From Giardia muris (Eukaryota > Fornicata > Diplomonadida > Hexamitidae), in NCBI GenBank assembly GCA_006247105.1, contig CM016925.1:1612001-1676000 (forward strand): a stretch of 64,000 bases of DNA, in the 5' to 3' direction. Both the position numbers and the translations under genes were made by a program. Below the pieces are notes generated by a model. That model saw only the letters and a list, made by a program, of their open reading frames with translations, did not search any database and was not told the origin of the DNA. Positions 1 to 9,595 of the stretch are shown piece by piece. Numbering within the stretch: the first letter of the stretch is position 1; each line of letters starts with the position of its first letter.

Positions 1-647
1 TGCCCCATCCAGGCGGCCCACATGAGCGCGGTCCAGCCATCCTGAGTCGTCAAGGACCGTTCATATAGCAACAGACTCACACACTCCGCATGCCCAGCTT
101 GCGCCGCACTCATCAAGGCGGTCCAGCCACGCTCACACTGAATGCAAGTCTCGATCAGTAGCTCTCGAACGGCGGCCGGATAGCCAAGGAGGGCAGCTCG
201 ACGAAGAGCTGTGTATCCTTGATACAAAAAGCATGCCTGATCCAAATGTCGACGTATTGCGTCGATGTCATTCAAGTGGACGGCACGCATGAGCTCCCTC
301 TCGCTTCCAAAAGACCCACGTGGCGTCCTACCCTTTGATTCGCAAGTCAAACCCGCTGGAACTTCCAAGATGTGGTCCACCAGAAACTTCAATACTGTCG
401 AGTTCCTTGTATCTATCGCCAACTCGAAGGCACCCTTCCCATCCTTTCGTCGACAAGGAAGCTCCGGAAGCAGAAACCGAATACAATCAGTATGCTGTCC
501 TCGTATTGCGAGCATGAGCGCCGTCTCCCCGTCTTCCATCTGACGCCCCAGCTCCCCAATGAAGCGCTCAACATTGGACGCATCTCCTCGCGCCGCCGCG
601 TCCATCAAAACCGTCCGCCCACTAAAACCAGATGAAAACTTGTCCAT
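1..647 (-). CDS. Ankyrin-repeat protein (protein 21.1-like), N-terminal part; 3' end outside window
   Basis: The minus strand is open from an ATG at 647 to the left edge, giving about 215 codons that start MDKFSSGFSGRTVLMDAAAR. At least four ankyrin-like units are visible, with cores such as ETALMLAIRGQHTDCIRFLL and GWTALMSAAQAGHAECVSLL. Ankyrin repeats bind proteins. In Giardia, expanded families of such proteins (21.1) often carry nothing else or are fused to NEK kinases; which applies here is unknown because the C-terminus is missing. The start codon lies only 6 nt from that of topoisomerase III on the other strand, so the two genes must share a promoter. Confidence 0.85.
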   Translation of the reverse strand, partial: MDKFSSGFSGRTVLMDAAARGDASNVERFIGELGRQMEDGETALMLAIRGQHTDCIRFLLPELPCRRKDGKGAFELAIDTRNSTVLKFLVDHILEVPAGLTCESKGRTPRGSFGSERELMRAVHLNDIDAIRRHLDQACFLYQGYTALRRAALLGYPAAVRELLIETCIQCERGWTALMSAAQAGHAECVSLLLYERSLTTQDGWTALMWAAWMG

Positions 648-653
648 TTTACT
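648..653. promoter_or_regulatory. 6-nt divergent spacer (shared initiator) between ankyrin gene and TOP3
   Basis: Only the bases tttact separate the ATG at 647 (minus) from the ATG at 654 (plus). Any core promoter must serve both directions or lie inside coding sequence. Giardia core promoters are known to be short, AT-rich initiators at the start codon, often bidirectional. That this element is one is inference. Confidence 0.5.
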
Positions 654-3266
654 ATGTCGGTATCTCCCTTGGCCCTCTGTATCGCCGAGAAGCACGCGGT
701 GGCGCGAGAGCTTGCAAGGCTCCTAGACCCCGAGCACACGAATGCTGGTGGGACAGGGGGCTACCATGTCTATCGCGTCAGTCGCACCCTTTCGGGAGGG
801 GGAAAGGAGGATACTCTCATCTCGCACACTATTGGGCACGAGACAGAGCTAGTGCTTCCACCGGAGTACGATTGGGGCCGTTGCTCTCCAGAGGACCTTT
901 TCACCGCGCCAGTAGTCTTTAAGCATGATGTTCAGTTCATACGGGCAGTCGTTCAGCCATATCTACGACAGATCACGACCATCTACCTCATGGCCGACGC
1001 CGATAGGGAAGGCGAGAATATTTCCTATGATGTCATTGAGGCTTTTGCATTACACCTAACCAAGGATGTGATCCTTGATGTTTGCCCTGCTCGGCTTCCG
1101 GTTCTGCGGCCGAGCACGGAGAAGGTACGCTCCCGGATTCTTGCAGCAGACGTGTCACTTGACACGCAACGAAAGCACGTGATCCGTGTTCTCAGAGTGC
1201 GCTTTTCTGCCCTCAATGGCAAGGCGATTGAGCAGGCGTTCAGAGACGCCGGACCTCTGGATATGAACGTTGTCAATGCCGTCGACCTTCGACGCATCAT
1301 AGATCTCCGCATTGGTTATTCTATCACTCGTCTACAGACGCAGAAGCTTCGAGGATCCTTTGAGGCAGTCGCCAAACGCTCTATCACATCAGGGCGGTTG
1401 ACCTCGCACCCCATTTCTTATGGCCCGTGTCAAATACCTACTTTGGGTCTAGTACATAACAACGACTTGTTGACCCTCGAGCTCTTCAAGCAGCCAGCAC
1501 TAAAACTGGAGCTATGCGGGGTTCCTATTCTTAAAGAGCGACGCGCCCTAGGGATTTTCAGCAAGCAGTATTCCGATAGCAACCAGAAGGAGCAACGCTT
1601 CGTGCTTAAAAAACAAGGGCGTACCCCCGAGGTGTCGCTTCTTGATAGCCTTCCACAGATTAAGAAAACCTTGGATTCCCTTAACGCTACGAAGAACATA
1701 ATCACGATTTCATGCGTCAAAAGCTTATCACGTACGGTGAGACGCCCATGCCCCATGGCGACCATAGACCTACAACGCCAGCTAGCCCGGCAATACAACT
1801 CCTTGGAAGTCATGCATGCGGCCGAAGAACTGTACACGCGTGGCTTTATTAGCTATCCGAGGACTGAGACACGACGCTATCCAAGTGAGTATTCGCTTTC
1901 TTGGTTCCGATCTCTTCTAGAGAAACTTCAACGCGAATATCTGGCGGCGTTTTCAAGCAATGATGAGCTCATCACCCAAAGAATGACATCATTATGCAGT
2001 TACATTCACCTCTTATTGAACTCGTCCGACTTTCCAATGCAGCTCCCTCGGACCGACTCATCCAGTACTGACAATGCACACCTCCCGATTCATCCTCAAA
2101 CTTTCCTACAACAGAAGCTGCTTCGTGGCGCGAGGTTATCAAGTTGTGCCCAGTCTGTCTACTTTTGTATCCTACGCGGCTTTCTAGCATCTCTAGCCCC
2201 GGACTGTCTCAAACGTGTCATTGAGATGACGACAGACCTTAATGGGATCGAATTCATGAACAGTCATGAGGAGATCATCGAACCTGGCTTTCTACGAATT
2301 CTTCAGGTTGGTGCCAAATCGGAAGAGAAAACACAGGATACTAGGACTGGTATGAATCCCAGACTCGACGTGAAGGAAGGGGATAAGTTTCTAGTTATAG
2401 GCGCCCCATTTAAATATCAACCTGGTACTAATGATTTCAATATCGTTGGTACCCAAGGGAACCACTTGCTTGTCTCTCAAATAGGCCTTGACACTGCAAA
2501 TGCCCAGGATGACGACTCTCATATTTCGATAACTAGCACTCCAGAGTTATCAGAAGAGGAACAAGAGCCTAATCCAAAGCATGAAGCGCAAAGCAATATG
2601 GCCTTGAATATGGATCTCAAACCAATTGCTATGCCCGAAGGTGCTCTTCTTTCGGAGATGGATTCGCATGGGATTGGAACCGACGCAACGATGGCCGAGC
2701 ATATTGATAACATCCGTGTACGAGCATATGTTACAAATGAGCGTGCAATAACCCCATTGGGGGCTGCGCTTTTGGAGTTCTACAAGGGCCTTCCTTCAGG
2801 GATCCAGGCGCTTTCCTGTGCATTTCGGTGCTTTATGGAGCATGGAATGCAACTCATCTGTGCTGGAGAGATAGATCCTCATCGAGTGTATGACGACTGC
2901 ATCGCATGGGGACAGCGCTTCTACACCGACATTGCATCGATACCATATGTTTCTACTAGTTTTCCTGGGAGTTATGACATACTTCGAACCATTCAGCAGC
3001 AAACAACCCACAGAATCCCGGTATCGTCCTCGTCAAGGGCCCCACGATTTCGAGGAACCATCAAGTGCTGTGGTGAACCTTGTAAGCGTATGAGACTTCG
3101 TCTAGTGTGTAATATTTGTGGGACACATTATGCGGTCCCTACCAACACTCGAGCCCTAACGCCTCTTCTAGACAGATGCCCGCATTGTGCCGTTCAGCTC
3201 GTGTCCCTAGCCACAGACCAAGCCACACTCGCGCGCTTCTGCCTACGATGTCGTAAGGCTCCGTGA
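654..3266 (+). CDS. TOP3: DNA topoisomerase III (type IA), 870 aa
   Basis: Type IA topoisomerase that passes single DNA strands. With a RecQ helicase, TOP3 dissolves recombination intermediates in the nucleus. The Toprim domain is seen at the N-terminus (IAEK Glu near residue 12; DADREGEN with metal-binding Asp115 and Asp117). The cleavage motif FISYPRTETRRYP places the catalytic Tyr at residue 401. HGIGTDATMAEHI is the family's conserved domain IV motif. The C-terminus carries several CxxC pairs (around residues 800-868) that probably form zinc ribbons, as in TOP3-alpha. All key residues are present, so it should be active. The TGA stop is 8 nt before the next gene's ATG. TOP3-alpha and TOP3-beta are not distinguished here. 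Confidence 0.95.
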   Translation: MSVSPLALCIAEKHAVARELARLLDPEHTNAGGTGGYHVYRVSRTLSGGGKEDTLISHTIGHETELVLPPEYDWGRCSPEDLFTAPVVFKHDVQFIRAVVQPYLRQITTIYLMADADREGENISYDVIEAFALHLTKDVILDVCPARLPVLRPSTEKVRSRILAADVSLDTQRKHVIRVLRVRFSALNGKAIEQAFRDAGPLDMNVVNAVDLRRIIDLRIGYSITRLQTQKLRGSFEAVAKRSITSGRLTSHPISYGPCQIPTLGLVHNNDLLTLELFKQPALKLELCGVPILKERRALGIFSKQYSDSNQKEQRFVLKKQGRTPEVSLLDSLPQIKKTLDSLNATKNIITISCVKSLSRTVRRPCPMATIDLQRQLARQYNSLEVMHAAEELYTRGFISYPRTETRRYPSEYSLSWFRSLLEKLQREYLAAFSSNDELITQRMTSLCSYIHLLLNSSDFPMQLPRTDSSSTDNAHLPIHPQTFLQQKLLRGARLSSCAQSVYFCILRGFLASLAPDCLKRVIEMTTDLNGIEFMNSHEEIIEPGFLRILQVGAKSEEKTQDTRTGMNPRLDVKEGDKFLVIGAPFKYQPGTNDFNIVGTQGNHLLVSQIGLDTANAQDDDSHISITSTPELSEEEQEPNPKHEAQSNMALNMDLKPIAMPEGALLSEMDSHGIGTDATMAEHIDNIRVRAYVTNERAITPLGAALLEFYKGLPSGIQALSCAFRCFMEHGMQLICAGEIDPHRVYDDCIAWGQRFYTDIASIPYVSTSFPGSYDILRTIQQQTTHRIPVSSSSRAPRFRGTIKCCGEPCKRMRLRLVCNICGTHYAVPTNTRALTPLLDRCPHCAVQLVSLATDQATLARFCLRCRKAP

Positions 3267-3274
3267 GCAAAAAA

Positions 3275-4465
3275 ATGCCACCACTCAAGTATCGAATAGA
3301 CTGTGAGAAGTATGTGGTAGTGTCGAACTGCGAGCGAAGGGGGTGGCAACGCACGTCGGGGTCTGATTGGCACATTTACTGGGCTTCAGCGGTGGTGGTG
3401 CAGCGGATGTTTACAAGCGGTCCGAGGCTACGGCCATCGGACAACCAGCTGGTAAACCACTTCCCGACGCACTACGAGCTCACGCGGAAGGATTTGATCA
3501 TTCGGAACGTTAGGAAGTACAAAAGAGACCTAGAAGCAAAGAATTCGGTCTTTTGCAAGCCTGACCCTGAAACTGGCGAGGCCTATATAGATTTCCTTCC
3601 ACTCACCTACCTCCTACCGAGTGAGAGCTCGATGTTCAGCGAGGAGCTCAAGGGGAAGAAGAAGATCCCTTACATCCTGAAGCCAGCGGGCTCATCACAG
3701 GGGAAAGGGATTGAGATCATTAATAGGCCTGCACAGTTCAAACGCTGGATGAGCACCCAGGGCTCGTCGCGGAGCATATATCTCGCATCTCGGTACATAG
3801 ATAGACCACTCTTAATAGGGAATAGGAAGTTCGATATACGCCTTTACGTCCTAGTCGTCTCGTACACCCCTCTGAAGGCCTACATCTACCAGAACGCGTT
3901 CTGCCGCTTCTGTACGGTTGAATACTCATCGGACCCGGATGATATCTCTGACCCCTTTGTGCATTTAACAAATGTGGCAATTCAGAAGCATGGAGAGGCG
4001 TATAGCTCGCGCCATGGTGGGAAATGGGACATCAGTAACCTGAAGTTGTATATCTCCGGACATTATGGGTACGAGGCGACCAACAAGTGCTTTGAAAGGC
4101 TGATGTTCGCCCTGATTCATTCCCTTAAGGCAGTTCAAAGCTCGATGGCCTTCAGTCGGTCTTCGTTTGAATGTTACGGGTACGATATCCTCATAGATGA
4201 ACGACTGCATCCTTGGCTTCTTGAGGTCAACGCCAGTCCCTCTCTCACGTGCTCGACCGACGCCGATCGACTAATGAAGTGCAAGCTAATCAATGACATC
4301 TTCAAGATAGTCGTCCCTTCGGATCTGCTTGAGGGCGGAGGAGGGGCGAACCGTCGTGCCGTCAACGTCGAGGACCCCGAGGATATGGGAGATTTTGACG
4401 TGCTCATCGATGAGTTCAAAAACCCTCGCGCCTCAGAAGAAGGGTGGATGTACTGCCCAAAATGA
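3275..4465 (+). CDS. TTLL1: Tubulin tyrosine ligase-like protein, TTLL1-type polyglutamylase, 396 aa
   Basis: ATP-grasp enzyme that adds glutamate side chains to tubulin tails on stable microtubules; in animals TTLL1 is the catalytic subunit of a polyglutamylase complex. Match to TTLL1 runs along the whole length: NHFPTHYELTRKDL, SSQGKGIEIIN, RKFDIRLYVLV, FCRFCTVEY, FVHLTNVAIQKHGE, HGGKWDISNLKLYI, FECYGYDILIDE and LEVNASPSLT, the last groups carrying the ATP and metal ligands. Length fits the family (about 400-420 aa). The frame is open upstream to a GTG at 3263, but the ATG at 3275 after a run of seven A residues is the better start. The gene's own promoter must lie in the end of TOP3. Confidence 0.93.
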   Translation: MPPLKYRIDCEKYVVVSNCERRGWQRTSGSDWHIYWASAVVVQRMFTSGPRLRPSDNQLVNHFPTHYELTRKDLIIRNVRKYKRDLEAKNSVFCKPDPETGEAYIDFLPLTYLLPSESSMFSEELKGKKKIPYILKPAGSSQGKGIEIINRPAQFKRWMSTQGSSRSIYLASRYIDRPLLIGNRKFDIRLYVLVVSYTPLKAYIYQNAFCRFCTVEYSSDPDDISDPFVHLTNVAIQKHGEAYSSRHGGKWDISNLKLYISGHYGYEATNKCFERLMFALIHSLKAVQSSMAFSRSSFECYGYDILIDERLHPWLLEVNASPSLTCSTDADRLMKCKLINDIFKIVVPSDLLEGGGGANRRAVNVEDPEDMGDFDVLIDEFKNPRASEEGWMYCPK

Positions 4466-4689
4466 TAGAAATGTCATCGGAGAAGGATAAGCCAACCCAG
4501 ATGGACGAGCTCCGTTCAATGGCGGATGGCTACCTCGCGAAGCGCGACGACTGCTGCCGCAACGCTGAGTTTGATGCGTCACGCGCCGTGTACTGGAAGC
4601 AACTTGGGCAGCTATATGACGAGCTCGCTAGCGATGCCCTTGTCAGGGCTGACGCTCTTGACCGCATCATTGAAGGTGCGTCTAAATAA
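4462..4689 (+). CDS. Small hypothetical protein, 75 aa
   Basis: An ATG at 4462 overlaps the TGA of the upstream glutamylase gene (ATGA) and follows cccaaa; alternative starts are 4471 and 4501. The product is charged and probably helical, with QMDELRSMADGYLAKRDD and YWKQLGQLYDELASDAL. I recognise no family. Its position wedged between two well-supported genes and its non-repetitive frame favour a real gene, but antisense and alternate-frame ORFs of this size are common here. Confidence 0.5.
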   Translation: MIEMSSEKDKPTQMDELRSMADGYLAKRDDCCRNAEFDASRAVYWKQLGQLYDELASDALVRADALDRIIEGASK

Positions 4690-4738
4690 ATGTGTACTCG
4701 ACATTCCACACTTTATCGTTCTTCTTCAAAGAAAAGAA

Positions 4739-7700
4739 ATGGGACTCAAGGAGCTCATCCAGGCAGCAAACGATAATGATATCGAAGTCGTCAGTGCAAA
4801 CCTCGACTTCGCTGGAGAAAAAGACCCCGTAGGCTGGACGGCACTGATGTACGCCGCAAGGAATGGGCACGCGCAATGCGTCACTTGCCTAGTTAACCGC
4901 GAAAAGGGAATGCAGAATGAGGAGGGGGCCACCGCCCTCATGATAGCGGCACAGTTCGGCAACGGGGACTGCGTTAAGATTCTCCTCTCCCATGAACTAG
5001 ATATTAAGGACCTCTCAGGCTTCACCCCTCTCATGTATGCCGTTCAAGGAGGCTCGGAAGAATGTGTCGAGCTTCTCCTTTGCCAGGCAGGACAGCACTC
5101 CTCCGGGCTTGTTGAGGACCTCAGATACTACTTTCCAGGCACAACGGCACTCATGCTTGCCGCCTCGCGCGGGAAGACAAAGCTGGTGCGCCTCCTTAAG
5201 AACTACGAGATTGGACTCCGCGATAGCAATGGCCACAGCGCGTACTGGCATGCCACCTACAATGCGATATCCGCAAATCGCGAGCTTCTCTCGAATGGGC
5301 ATCCACACATTTGCCGCCTGCTGAATGACGAGAACGACCACTCAGCTCCACTTGCGAGGAAAACGCCGCCATCTATACGGCCCACGGCTCTGATGACTGC
5401 AGCCCTGAAGGGGGACCTTCAAGCTTGCAGAGAGGTCATGGGCCAGGCACGCGGACAAGATAAGAATGGAATGACTGCAATGATGTTCGCCTCCGAGTTT
5501 GGATACGTGGAGATCGTGACTCTTCTTCGTGACAAGGAGGCCAAGATGAAGAATAAGGGAGGCGCGACTGCACGCATGTTAGCAGCTCGGCATGGACACG
5601 AGGAGATTGTCCACCTTCTCGATGACAGTGAGAAAGACATGCGCGACGTTGGGGATTGGTCAGCGTGCGACTACGCTCTAGTGGGGAATCAGCTCACCCT
5701 TGCCAGGCAGCTCATGGCCGAATATGACTACAATCGTGGCAGTAGAGTCACTTTCCTCATGGTTGCTGCGCGCATGGGCAATATCCAGGTTCTGAGCGAG
5801 TTTAGGGAGAATTGGAAGAACAAACGCGACGCTAATGGAATGACCGCTCTCATGTACGCGGCCGAAGGTGGTAGCGTCGCATGTGCCCGCGAACTCATAG
5901 ACGAGACTGGAACTGCAACGAAGAGAGATGAATGCACGTCACTAATGATCGCCGCTAGGAATGGTTCCACCGAGATTGTCGAGCTTCTAATGACGAGGGA
6001 GAAAGGAAAACAAGATTCCAAGCATCGCACAGCTCTCATGTACGCTGCCCAGGCAGGGAGCGTCGGGTGTGTTAGGCTTCTTTCTGGAGAGGAGAAGGGT
6101 TCTGCCGACGATGACGGGTACACCGCTCTCATGCACGCGGTGATTGCTGACCAGGTCGATTGCGCGTTGATTCTCAAGGATGAGTACAATTATAGGAACA
6201 GAGCTGGGAGGAACGTATTTGACATCGGTATTGCTGAGCGTCACTTTGACGTCATCAAGGCGCTCTATGCCGCCATTGGAGGGAAGAACTGGTACGAGGT
6301 TGCCTACGAGATGGGGGACTATGACTATATCAGACAGATTCTAATCAATGACGTCCCGGAGGCGAACGATAGCTACACGATCCTTATGCTCAGCACTCTG
6401 ACGGATAACAGTTGGCTGTTCCAAAGGTCTATGACGCCTGAGCAACTTACTAAGAAAACTTCTGATGGTCGTACGGCACTCGTATTGGCTGCCATGCATA
6501 ACAAAACCCAGTTTATGACCCCCCTGACACTCGAGTGCAACCTGCATGACAAGAACAGAAAGACTGCGCTCATGTATGCGGCTGAGAGAGGTAATGCTGA
6601 GTGCATGGCCTACATCAAAGAGGCGGAGATCCTCCGTGAAGACGTTAACGGTAAGACTGCCCTGATGTACGCGGCTGAGAACGGGCATGCAAAGTGTGTG
6701 AGAGAATTACTCAATGTGGCCGGAAGGGGGCTCAAGAGGCGACTGGACGACGCAGACGTTGGGGCGACGGCTCTCATGATAGCTGCGAAGAATGGGCACG
6801 TTGATTGCGTCAAAGTCCTCATTGAGAAGGAACTGGGGCTGAAGGATAAAGCAGGCGCAACTGCGGCGATGTATGCGGCCAGGAATGGCCATGTGGGCTG
6901 TGTCATCTTGCTTTCCGAAGAGCTACACTACGCACTTGAGGACGAGTGGAATGGGTATCCTAGAGGAGCCAGCTGCCTGATGATTGCCGCAAAGCGTGGA
7001 GATAGGGACATGGTTGGTGTATTACTGCCCAAGGAGCACGACATGCGCGACTACCTCGGGAACGCCGCAGATCACTATGCGAAGATGCACAAGGAGGTCT
7101 ATGACTTGATCAGGAACTACACTAAAGACGAAGACGACGAGTTCGTTACGTTTCCTACTCTACTGATATACTACGCGTCGATTGGGGACGTGCAGAACGT
7201 GCGGGCCAATATTGGCGATAGTGGAAGGGTCACCAGTGATGGGAAGACGGCGTTGATGTATGCAGCGGCAAAGGGACATGTCCCCGTCGTCCGCATACTC
7301 GCCGAGAAGGAGTGCGGAAAGCAGGATAAGGCGGGGTGGACTGCGTTGATGTACGCGGCCAAGTATGCTCATCCTGGGTGTGTGCGACAACTCCTCAGGG
7401 AAGCCGATCTCCGTACCCTTGCGGGAGAGACGGCACTCGACATTCTTGAGGAGGATGAATCGAGTAGTAACCCTGGGAAGAAGTTAGAATGCCTTCACAT
7501 CATCGACAACGTTATGGCACGGGAGGAGGCTCTTCCTTGCATTGAGCCAAACATCTATCAGGCTAAGCAGGAGGAAGAGCGTCTCAAGATGTCCATTGAG
7601 AATGTCAAAAGAATGCTTGCCGAGCGTAGGGCAAAAGATGTCAAGTGTATGACTGACTACGAAACCGATAGGAAGCGGCTGGAAAACGAGATTGAGAAGT

Positions 7701-8098
7701 TGAACGCTAGCACCGAAGATGCCGAGAAGAGGAGTAGGAGTCTGAACGAGGAGATCCAAGATATGGAAGAAAGGAATGTGAAGCTGGAGGATAGGCTTAA
7801 GGAACTTGTGGATGAAATTCGGGCGCTGGAAAGTGAGAATAACGATACAGAGGCGGACATCATGAGGGTTTCCAGCTGGTGTAATGACTTCATTTGCAGG
7901 TCGTGCCCACCGGATAGCCAGGGGTTTGTATCAGTCTTATTCCCGAAATGTAACCATATGTGCATCTGTCGGAGATGTCATGACCAAAGAGGCAAGTCTG
8001 GGGTGTGTCCTAAGTGCAACGTGGAGTCCGAAGCTGCCATAGAAGTTATTACAGGACTTGAAAGAGAAGTTAAGAAGGTCTATGATAATGATGGTTGA
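4739..8098 (+). CDS. Ankyrin-repeat protein with coiled coil and C-terminal RING finger, 1119 aa
   Basis: More than twenty ankyrin-like units fill residues 1 to about 920, mostly of the form GxTALMYAAxxGHxxCVxLLxxEKGxxDK. A charged coiled coil follows (about residues 940-1045, e.g. KRLENEIEKLNASTEDAEK). The C-terminus is a RING-type zinc site: C1053-RS-C1056, then KCNHMCICRRC and CPKC, matching the C3HC4 spacing of XIAP/Mind-bomb class RINGs. It is therefore a candidate ubiquitin ligase with an ankyrin substrate-binding surface (inference). The frame stays open upstream to 4526, but that stretch overlaps the 75-aa gene; the ATG at 4739 after gaaaagaa begins the first ankyrin helix and is preferred. 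Confidence 0.9.
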   Translation: MGLKELIQAANDNDIEVVSANLDFAGEKDPVGWTALMYAARNGHAQCVTCLVNREKGMQNEEGATALMIAAQFGNGDCVKILLSHELDIKDLSGFTPLMYAVQGGSEECVELLLCQAGQHSSGLVEDLRYYFPGTTALMLAASRGKTKLVRLLKNYEIGLRDSNGHSAYWHATYNAISANRELLSNGHPHICRLLNDENDHSAPLARKTPPSIRPTALMTAALKGDLQACREVMGQARGQDKNGMTAMMFASEFGYVEIVTLLRDKEAKMKNKGGATARMLAARHGHEEIVHLLDDSEKDMRDVGDWSACDYALVGNQLTLARQLMAEYDYNRGSRVTFLMVAARMGNIQVLSEFRENWKNKRDANGMTALMYAAEGGSVACARELIDETGTATKRDECTSLMIAARNGSTEIVELLMTREKGKQDSKHRTALMYAAQAGSVGCVRLLSGEEKGSADDDGYTALMHAVIADQVDCALILKDEYNYRNRAGRNVFDIGIAERHFDVIKALYAAIGGKNWYEVAYEMGDYDYIRQILINDVPEANDSYTILMLSTLTDNSWLFQRSMTPEQLTKKTSDGRTALVLAAMHNKTQFMTPLTLECNLHDKNRKTALMYAAERGNAECMAYIKEAEILREDVNGKTALMYAAENGHAKCVRELLNVAGRGLKRRLDDADVGATALMIAAKNGHVDCVKVLIEKELGLKDKAGATAAMYAARNGHVGCVILLSEELHYALEDEWNGYPRGASCLMIAAKRGDRDMVGVLLPKEHDMRDYLGNAADHYAKMHKEVYDLIRNYTKDEDDEFVTFPTLLIYYASIGDVQNVRANIGDSGRVTSDGKTALMYAAAKGHVPVVRILAEKECGKQDKAGWTALMYAAKYAHPGCVRQLLREADLRTLAGETALDILEEDESSSNPGKKLECLHIIDNVMAREEALPCIEPNIYQAKQEEERLKMSIENVKRMLAERRAKDVKCMTDYETDRKRLENEIEKLNASTEDAEKRSRSLNEEIQDMEERNVKLEDRLKELVDEIRALESENNDTEADIMRVSSWCNDFICRSCPPDSQGFVSVLFPKCNHMCICRRCHDQRGKSGVCPKCNVESEAAIEVITGLEREVKKVYDNDG

Positions 8099-8299
8099 AG
8101 TGAGTCTTCATGTATGGATGGTTCTCTAATGTGGATTTGAGGCATGATGTGACGGTGTCTGACAGGGAAATACATTCGTTCTCTTCAGAGGTTAATGGAG
8201 AAGAACTTCTGCATCTCATGGAATTCTGGATATCAAAGTGATAACCGTGCATAAAAGGCATTGATAACTATAATGTAGTAAAGACCCTCCATGTTTATC
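8099..8299. other. Intergenic interval between convergent genes, no gene seen
   Basis: About 200 bp between two 3' ends, AT-richer than flanking coding sequence. The stop of the ankyrin gene is followed at once by AGTGAG, close to the AGTRAA polyadenylation signal of Giardia. No tRNA-like cloverleaf or convincing box C/D pair is visible. Confidence 0.6.
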
Positions 8300-9595
8300 T
8301 CATATCCCATATGCTTGAATTATACCGTTTGCGTTTCCAAGGTAAAGAACGTCATCGACGAGGGAGAAGGCCGTCAGATACGCATCATCATACATCATCA
8401 GAAGCTTGGTTTCCTGTGTACTTGGTAGGGTCGCATGTAATCCACGGCAAGACCCTAGACTTGGTATAGTAAGCACACCATGAAAGAACCAAACGCCTCT
8501 CCAGGAGTCGTACATCACAGGCAATGCGGCCACATCCTCAAGCGATTGAAGAGTACGCAAAGACCCTAATGAGACGTCAAGAATCCGTAACGTCCCCTCC
8601 ATTAAGTAGGCGAGGCAGTCCCCAGCATCTGTCGTAAAGATGTAAGGAAAACGCCCACTGCTAGTCTCCGTAGACGTCCTATGAGTGCCATGCGGCTGCC
8701 CTATGACGAGTAAGGACTCGCTTTCTAATGAATAGCATATCAAAGGTTGTCCTTCCTGTTGAAAGAGGAATAGACTCCCGATTAAGTCCATCATTTGGCA
8801 TGGTCCCGGTTCCACGGGGAGGCGAATGCTAAAGGTCTGAAGCTTGGCTGGCTCAAAGGGAGGGCGAATAACCTTGATGTAGGTTCCTGTCGGAGCGTCC
8901 ATCTGCACTAGTATATACTGTCTAGATAAACGGATATCAATCACATTACCCGCAGCAAGCTTCAATAAGCAATACAGGACCCCCGTAGATATGGAGAAGA
9001 TGCGATAGAAGCCCGTCTGCATCCCAGACGTCGGGGCATATACCAATAATAACCCTGTCCTCCTCTCAAACTCCGCAAAGCCTGGACTTGAAACCTTCCC
9101 AATTTCTAAGGAGATTAGAGTTGGCAACCGTCTTTGTGTCGTGCTTAAAAGAACCTCAGCCTCATATACCAGGTACACCCGTAAGATACGGTATTCCTCT
9201 AGACTTGAGACCGTGGCGAGAAGAAATGCCTTCTCGTTGGGGTGATACCAGGCGCACTTCACGAGCAGATCTGGACCTTCCGTTACGTGCTGAAGCGGTG
9301 TGCCCGTCCGTAAAAACGCTACAGCGATTCCAGAGTACGTGATTGCAATGACCATAGACTCACCTACAACAACTTCTCGGATCCCTGATCGATCGTTCGG
9401 AACTGAGCCCGAGGTTATCTCGAAGCAGTCCAGGTTGAAGAGGTGTCGAGGCCGAAGTGATGAGAGTGGGCTCTTATCCCATAGGCTAGAGAGACAACAT
9501 ACCATTATATTGGCCCTGCGAACCCTATGGGGACGGGTCGTTGAGCAAAGGTGGGTGCCAAGTCCGAGGGCCGGCGTTCTCTCCCAACGTAGCAT
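8300..9595 (-). CDS. Conserved protein of unknown function, beta-propeller-like, 431 aa
   Basis: The product is rich in short alternating hydrophobic strands separated by turns (VVVGESMVIAITYSGIAVAFL, YIFTTDAGDCLAYLMEGTLRILD), which suggests a WD40/YVTN-like propeller, though classical WD dipeptides are few. The N-terminus is unusually well-formed: RWERTPALGLGT, SPLSSLRPRHLFNLDCFEI and PNDRSGIREVVVGESM look like conserved blocks. I associate them, from memory and unverified, with a deeply conserved eukaryotic family of unknown function. The ATG at 9595 is 49 nt from the start of the divergent neighbour. No signal peptide or membrane segment is seen. Confidence 0.85.
   Translation of the reverse strand: MLRWERTPALGLGTHLCSTTRPHRVRRANIMVCCLSSLWDKSPLSSLRPRHLFNLDCFEITSGSVPNDRSGIREVVVGESMVIAITYSGIAVAFLRTGTPLQHVTEGPDLLVKCAWYHPNEKAFLLATVSSLEEYRILRVYLVYEAEVLLSTTQRRLPTLISLEIGKVSSPGFAEFERRTGLLLVYAPTSGMQTGFYRIFSISTGVLYCLLKLAAGNVIDIRLSRQYILVQMDAPTGTYIKVIRPPFEPAKLQTFSIRLPVEPGPCQMMDLIGSLFLFQQEGQPLICYSLESESLLVIGQPHGTHRTSTETSSGRFPYIFTTDAGDCLAYLMEGTLRILDVSLGSLRTLQSLEDVAALPVMYDSWRGVWFFHGVLTIPSLGSCRGLHATLPSTQETKLLMMYDDAYLTAFSLVDDVLYLGNANGIIQAYGI

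Noticed and set aside
4526..4738. In-frame N-terminal extension of the ankyrin-RING protein
   Set aside because: It overlaps the 75-aa ORF in another frame, contains no ankyrin unit, and the ATG at 4739 has the better A-rich context.
5728..6189. 153-aa minus-strand ORF in the ankyrin array (one of several)
   Set aside because: The repetitive ankyrin DNA produces periodic reverse-frame ORFs with repeated 'AAYMRAV' segments; these are shadows of the repeats.
8099..8299. Possible box C/D snoRNA (ATGATGT near 8142, CTGA near 8159)
   Set aside because: Boxes are too close together, no terminal stem and no second box pair; below the level of support.
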